A stretch of 64,000 nt of DNA from Meira nashicola. Lineage: Eukaryota; Basidiomycota; Exobasidiomycetes; Exobasidiales; Brachybasidiaceae. Below, piece after piece: positions 61,701-64,000 of this stretch (position 1 is the first letter of the stretch; each line of letters opens with the position of its first letter). The stretch spans positions 1,302,001-1,366,000 of the forward strand of contig BCJU01000004.1 of the NCBI GenBank assembly GCA_001600355.1, read 5' to 3'. The notes under the pieces are model-generated. The model was not told the DNA's origin, did no database searches, and saw only the letters and a list, made by a program, of their open reading frames with translations. The position numbers and the translations under genes are program-made.

Positions 61701-62481
61701 CTCAACTAAACTTCAAAGACCACCAGTTGAGGAAGAATTACACAATCATTCGTTATGGAGTGAAGTGTCAAAATTGTACGGACACAGTTTAGAATTAGCT
61801 GCTTTGGATGTTGACGTTGAATCTGGTTTGGTGGCTAGTAGCTGTAAAGCAAGTCATGCAGAACATGCAGGAATTCGATTGCACGATAGTAAACAAGGAT
61901 GGCGAGAGAGACAGATATTGATGGGACATTCGCTCAATGTGACTCGTGTTCGCTTCAGTCCAAACGGTCAAAAGCTTGTTTCGGTAAGTCGTGATAGATC
62001 ATGGCGTTTATTTGTACGAAAACAACAACAAGCAGAGGAAGGCAAAGGATCTTCAGATGATATTTTTGATCAAGTTGCTGAAGGGCAAGAAGCACACAGT
62101 AGAATCATTTATGATGTCGCTTGGTGCGGTAATGATGTTTTTGCTACTTCATCGCGAGATGGAAATGTCAAACTTTGGGATGCCAATGTTGATGAGAATA
62201 GAAAAGATGCTTTACCGACTGCAACACTCTCATTTAAAGATCCAATCACTGCCATTTCTGCAATTGATGAAAATTTCCTTGCAGTCGGAAGTGAAAAAGG
62301 TCATGTTTGGCTCTATCAACGGGCTGGAAATTCTGATTGGGCAGCTATTCTCAAAATTCCAAATTTGCATGCTGATGCACTCAATGAACTCGCATGGCAA
62401 CCTGTTTACGATCAAAAGCGCATCATTCTCGCATCTGCAGGTCAAGATCGTGCTGTACGTCTGACCGAATTTCTACTTTAA
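58750..62481 (+). CDS. ELP2: Elongator subunit ELP2 with embedded phosphopantetheine adenylyltransferase
   Basis: 1243-residue uninterrupted frame. Residues 1 to about 585 are the first WD40 propeller of Elp2 (ASANRNSHVLDW; LLGHTDWVRSIDF; ARKWSISFDALLIGHEHWVTGL; FGEVGNVGSAANGMYGCSWD). Residues about 591-915 are a whole eukaryotic-type phosphopantetheine adenylyltransferase (see separate entry). From about 942 the Elp2 sequence resumes exactly as expected (GASVPPLGLSNRAIFDS; LWSEVSKLYGHSLELAA) and completes the second propeller. Elp2 scaffolds Elongator (tRNA wobble uridine modification); PPAT makes dephospho-CoA. No splice sites are evident at the junctions, and introns in this window are about 70 nt. 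I infer one fusion polypeptide. Confidence 0.92.
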   Translation: MTTTFASANARANCIYTAASANRNSHVLDWTSLEEGISEIAYASDRNIAIARNINDVHRQPTRLIATPNKILTVLKFAHPRYGNAKPKIIAASEDGYLYLYTYHTTNSESSSSPSFEWQLHQEWQASPKQSQTQKKPVHPARKAKAEPSASVRALGVLRRDPSQVDQNENTTDEILFASATSDGMLQIWSVKDTSEVELLQTISLGRSRAETRTEVLPLDIAITSLPGSANALLLAVSGTDSKIDLFLAEDGRTFTRLFSLLGHTDWVRSIDFCRSGKESEPWVMLASGAQDHGIRLWRIEQSNDSQETVSTTPLKEEERDEFDKMASQIEDGEDEAMATKMQTFRCDARKWSISFDALLIGHEHWVTGLRWAPASLEGQPAALLSSSADNSVILWTPSSGVAKAIAGIDLPLFDEAETKKRIDTKEQDVWVALQRFGEVGNVGSAANGMYGCSWDPTIRPSSNQQATLAHGYGGAIHIWSRHEENGRAQPWLPQPGLGGHFGAATTVRWEPGGQYILTGGLDKTTRLHGCYREGEQHSWHEMARPQTHGYEITALSWLSRLAFASAGDEKVIRVFEAPRGFVQSAQNLNMLSKEQNANVLIVYIPDLAHLIKPGEIANCIKEATKKSLHKGRLNVVVLSPLFDDVQHGKSPKASFEQVQAFLKWCYAMSWGPAVEADQLLFDIDVLLMGSQSAQVKLTQIQKPDELFIVNDVNFKPPFEVENAIQLEIGSSDKGEIDASDPSNKPSSFEQHEAIALGGTFDHLHVGHKILLSMGCLLATRRIVVGVTGESMLSKKKYADLLESIQTRLDRVALFMNAFCNAIGRTELFHDIVILKDVAGPPGSDPNITALLFTDETVGGADFIDKERTKRELKILDRFTIGVIGASGETDVQGKDASELAAAKVGSTAIRGWIEKNKVKVKPTPASLEKVPTLNGDPRPVGASVPPLGLSNRAIFDSRDGQQGDPLDGPSATGQPIGSAIRSISTKLQRPPVEEELHNHSLWSEVSKLYGHSLELAALDVDVESGLVASSCKASHAEHAGIRLHDSKQGWRERQILMGHSLNVTRVRFSPNGQKLVSVSRDRSWRLFVRKQQQAEEGKGSSDDIFDQVAEGQEAHSRIIYDVAWCGNDVFATSSRDGNVKLWDANVDENRKDALPTATLSFKDPITAISAIDENFLAVGSEKGHVWLYQRAGNSDWAAILKIPNLHADALNELAWQPVYDQKRIILASAGQDRAVRLTEFLL
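60520..61494 (+). other. PPAT (CAB4/COAD-type) module inside ELP2
   Basis: Domain within the 58750-62481 frame. It starts with a methionine (residue 591, MLSKEQNANVLIVYIPDL), then the poorly conserved N-terminal part seen in fungal Cab4. The nucleotidyltransferase core follows: ALGGTFDHLHVGHKILL (HxGH at about 765-768), VGVTGESMLSKKKYADLLES, TRLDRVALFM, KDVAGPPGSDPNI, FTDETVGGADFIDKER and KVGSTAIRGW (about 905-912, the ISST-type phosphate-binding motif). All key motifs are intact, so activity is expected. Confidence 0.92.
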
Positions 62482-62520
62482 AATATTGTTAAAATTACAT
62501 GTAATGCTATTGTACAACGA

Positions 62521-64000
62521 TTAACGTGAAAAAGAAGCTCCTTGCCCTTTAGGCATCTTTTTGTTCTTGTCCGTCTCTCCCAAATCTTCTCGATTAAAAT
62601 AGTGTGGTGCTACTTCGATTAACCATTCACCCTTTATTGTCATCAATGAGCGCATAAAGTTCTTGCTCGTCTCTACCAATTCATAATAGAGCACAAATTT
62701 AGGCGGAGGTACTTCTTTAAATAAACAAGAAGAAGGATGAATGTGAACGTTTGCATTTTGCTTGATTGCCCTATATCCTCCTCCTCTTTGTAATTGTGCA
62801 GTATTGCTAAAGTATCCTGCACATAAACTTTTCATTATCGGAACCAAATCCGAAGCATCTCGATTGGATTCAGGAACGATTTCAACGCGATCACATAATT
62901 GTGCCAATTGATCACGTACGTCACGTACTCTAGAAAGAACTTTTGGTTGAACGAAATTTTCCATGCACCATTGATAGCTATAATTACTTTCTACCCATGC
63001 TTCCCAAACATTTAACATGGTAAACATATCCCCTCCGGTAGGATGACTTAACGCAGCTCGAGCTTTATCAGCATGCATCTTCTTGTCTTTAGGTCGATAA
63101 AAGAGTGCACTAGATTCTTGTAACATCGAGACAATCGAAAGAACTTCGTCAGTGCAATGATATTCTTCACTTGCAATGATAGCTTTGCTTAGCATAGGAT
63201 CCACTGGAAATTCTGCCATTCGTCTTCCAAGCTTGGTCAGCTCACCTCGATCGTTTAACGCTCCTAGAGCGTATAAAAGGCTCAAACTACGCATCAATGT
63301 ATCGGTCGGAGGTGGATCGAGGAAATCAAAATTGAGCAAGTCATTAATACCTAATGACTTCAAAAGCAAAACTACGTTGGAAAGATTTGTCCTTTGAATT
63401 TCTGGAGGTGTATGTGCTTCCATTTCATTTTCAAATGCCCATTTGGTGAACAATCGGAATGTTTTTCCTGGTCCAACTCGACCTGCTCTACCGGCACGTT
63501 GATTTGCTGAAGCTCTACTGCAAGGAACTACTGTCAAGCTAGACATTCCCGTTCTGGGATTATAACTATTTTGTTTAACAAATCCAGGATCGATAACAAA
63601 GACTACACCATCGATCGTAATTGAAGTTTCGGCAATATTTGTGGCCAGGACTACCTTTCGTGCACCTTCAGGTGTTGGTTCAAAGATCTTAGCTTGCATT
63701 TCTGAGGGAAGGTTGGCATAAATTGGACAAATGATCAATTCAGCGACTTTATTACCCAATGCACGTGAAGTTTCTTGAAGATTTTCCATTGCAGCATCAA
63801 TCTCATCTTGGCCAGTAAGGAAAACCAAAATATCTCCTTTAGGTTGGGTAGTATGGATTTGAAAGACTGTAGTGATGGCAGCGTGCAGATAATTCGCTTC
63901 AGGTTGTGGTGTGTAGTGAATATCGACTGGAAATCGCCTTCCTGGAACGTAGAAGATTGGAGCATCATCGAAATATCCACTAAACTTTTCTGCATTGATG
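62521..64000 (-). CDS. PRP2: PRP2/DHX16-type spliceosomal DEAH helicase, 5' partial
   Basis: C-terminal 493 codons of a DEAH-box RNA helicase that activates the spliceosome before the first step. The frame is open to the window edge (beginning [20 protein letters not shown]), so the N-terminus with motifs I-III lies beyond 64000. Visible are motif IV ([11 protein letters not shown]), V ([20 protein letters not shown]) and VI ([18 protein letters not shown]), then the ratchet/winged-helix part ([20 protein letters not shown]) and the OB-fold end ([19 protein letters not shown]). The [14 protein letters not shown] wording and C-terminus fit Prp2/DHX16 better than Prp22, Prp16 or Prp43. It converges on ELP2; the stops are about 40 bases apart. 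Confidence 0.88.
   Translation of the reverse strand, partial: INAEKFSGYFDDAPIFYVPGRRFPVDIHYTPQPEANYLHAAITTVFQIHTTQPKGDILVFLTGQDEIDAAMENLQETSRALGNKVAELIICPIYANLPSEMQAKIFEPTPEGARKVVLATNIAETSITIDGVVFVIDPGFVKQNSYNPRTGMSSLTVVPCSRASANQRAGRAGRVGPGKTFRLFTKWAFENEMEAHTPPEIQRTNLSNVVLLLKSLGINDLLNFDFLDPPPTDTLMRSLSLLYALGALNDRGELTKLGRRMAEFPVDPMLSKAIIASEEYHCTDEVLSIVSMLQESSALFYRPKDKKMHADKARAALSHPTGGDMFTMLNVWEAWVESNYSYQWCMENFVQPKVLSRVRDVRDQLAQLCDRVEIVPESNRDASDLVPIMKSLCAGYFSNTAQLQRGGGYRAIKQNANVHIHPSSCLFKEVPPPKFVLYYELVETSKNFMRSLMTIKGEWLIEVAPHYFNREDLGETDKNKKMPKGQGASFSR

Noticed and set aside
58750..62481. ELP2-PPAT fusion being two genes nested by a large intron
   Set aside because: No GTAAGT/GTGAGT-type donor is evident near 60500, the frame is open through both junctions, and introns here are about 70 nt. 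It still deserves an RNA check.
1..64000. tRNA genes or transposon open reading frames
   Set aside because: No GGTTCGANNCC-type B box in a tRNA-like setting, and no transposase, integrase or reverse-transcriptase motifs were found in the frames read.

Overview
This is nuclear DNA from a fungus, most likely a basidiomycete. The coding density is high, most genes are single long reading frames under the standard code, and the few introns are 69-76 nt with GTxxGT-type donors and TACTAA/CTAAC/TACTGAT-like branch sites. The base composition is rather AT-rich. The presence of VWA8 and a PARP-type zinc-finger protein fits a basidiomycete, but I cannot name the class from this window. No CRISPR array, tRNA or rRNA gene was seen.

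Layout, left to right. 1-2814: 3' part of the exosome helicase gene MTR4. 2924-10887: a small membrane protein, a Rab-like GTPase with giant insertions, mitochondrial enoyl-CoA hydratase (with a short last exon that simple ORF calling misses) and a four-exon F-box/leucine-rich protein. 11092-19473: a SulP-STAS-cNMP transporter, an SLC35F/THI74-like transporter and a three-exon VPS38/UVRAG gene. 19500-25165: a locally duplicated accessory region. It holds three tandem paralogues of a small Ser/Gln-rich acidic protein family that I do not recognise, shared promoters, extra promoter fragments, the tail of a WD40 gene, and a copy of VPS38 exons 2-3 almost completely converted by C-to-T/G-to-A transitions (RIP-like). 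25390-44346: CHK1, mitochondrial PheRS, TOP2, a SWI3/RSC8-like chromatin-remodelling subunit, mitochondrial GluRS, a TBC Rab-GAP and an NCS1 uracil/allantoin-type permease. 44969-64000: VWA8, LCB3-like sphingoid-base-phosphate phosphatase, an NBP2-like SH3 protein, a PARP-finger/AT-hook protein, a NAPE-PLD-like hydrolase, an ELP2 gene with a complete phosphopantetheine adenylyltransferase (CAB4-type) embedded between its two WD40 propellers, and the 3' part of the splicing helicase gene PRP2.

Most genes are ordinary housekeeping genes with no operon logic; neighbours usually share divergent promoters or converge. The items most worth following up are the ELP2-PPAT nested fusion (one polypeptide joining Elongator/tRNA wobble modification with CoA synthesis), the tandem small-gene family with its RIP-like VPS38 relic, and the Rab-like protein whose G4 and G5 motifs are about 500 residues apart.
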